The notes under the pieces: generated by a model
What the model was told of the DNA's origin: nothing
The model's input: only the letters and a program-made list of their open reading frames with translations
The model's database searches: none
Shown here: positions 6,067-6,246 of the stretch, piece by piece
Position numbering within the stretch: position 1 is the stretch's first letter
Layout of the letters: every line of letters starts with the position of its first letter
Program-made: the position numbers and the translations under genes
Assembly (NCBI GenBank): GCA_031376995.1
Contig: JANMEO010000164.1
Span: forward strand, 1 to 6,246
Source: CANHBY01 sp031376995
Lineage (GTDB): Bacteria; Pseudomonadota; Gammaproteobacteria; Burkholderiales; Burkholderiaceae_C
Length of the DNA stretch: 6,246 bases
Direction of reading: 5' to 3'

Positions 6067-6246
6067 AGGCTTCTTCGCGTCACGGCGGCAAGCCTGCGCG
6101 AACTGACTTCAGACAACCTGATCTCTACTCCAGGCGCGGTTCACGTGTGTAGTAGCTAAACCCTTATGAATCAAGGCGTAGCGCAGAGATATCAAAATTC
6201 TTCTGTGTACTGAGATCAAACAGGTCCAGATTTTGCGAAGATACCA
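6067..6246. other. Unassigned tail downstream of ftsB
   Basis: These 180 bases hold no recognisable gene. An inverted repeat TTCGCG/CGCGAA (6074-6079, 6097-6102) has a 17-base spacer and no T-tract, so it is not a convincing terminator. From about 6150 the sequence is visibly AT-richer than the genes to the left. On the minus strand a frame enters from the right edge and ends at a TAA at 6164-6166, with 26 residues reading VSSQNLDLFDLSTQKNF and ending RLDS. It could be the C-terminus of a gene beyond the window, but I do not recognise it. Confidence 0.4.

Noticed and set aside
6074..6102. Terminator of the ftsB transcript
   Set aside because: Only a 6-bp repeat with a long 17-base spacer and no following T-run.

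Overview
The window reads as a Burkholderiales (beta-proteobacterial) chromosome, most likely Comamonadaceae-like. This rests on the gene order pyrG-kdsA-eno-ftsB, on protein sequences that resemble that group by eye, and on moderately high GC. No database search was run, so the family-level placement is inference.

Left third (1-1647), minus strand: the decayed remains of two mobile elements. The 5' part of a group II intron runs leftward from 1647. It has a GTGCG 5' end, a structured RNA portion at about 1291-1647, and the start of its reverse transcriptase/maturase gene from 1290. The RT gene carries a one-base deletion near 782 and stops abruptly near 300, in the palm domain. At that point the frame continues directly into the middle of an IS982-family transposase. 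The transposase has its own one-base deletion near 149 and leaves the window at base 1. The intron 3' part (rest of the RT, domains V and VI) is missing, so neither element should be mobile. The intron 5' boundary is backed by two short pairings within the window (EBS1-IBS1 and EBS2-IBS2), which suggests the intron reached this site by normal target recognition before it was truncated.

Middle and right (1648-6066), plus strand: a compact housekeeping cluster. A candidate promoter with a perfect TATAAT, and a 7-bp hairpin in its spacer, precedes pyrG (CTP synthase). pyrG overlaps kdsA (KDO-8-phosphate synthase) by four bases. After 54 bases containing a run of nine C's comes eno (enolase), and 114 bases later ftsB (divisome protein). 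The products link nucleotide supply (CTP is also needed to activate KDO as CMP-KDO), LPS core precursor synthesis, glycolysis (enolase makes the PEP that KdsA consumes) and cell division. All four genes look intact.

Right end (6067-6246): a non-coding or unassigned tail that becomes AT-richer towards the edge. No clear terminator is visible after ftsB.

I do not see an undescribed system. The most informative features are the intron/IS982 chimera with its self-consistent exon-binding sites, the promoter hairpin of pyrG, and the C-tract in front of eno.
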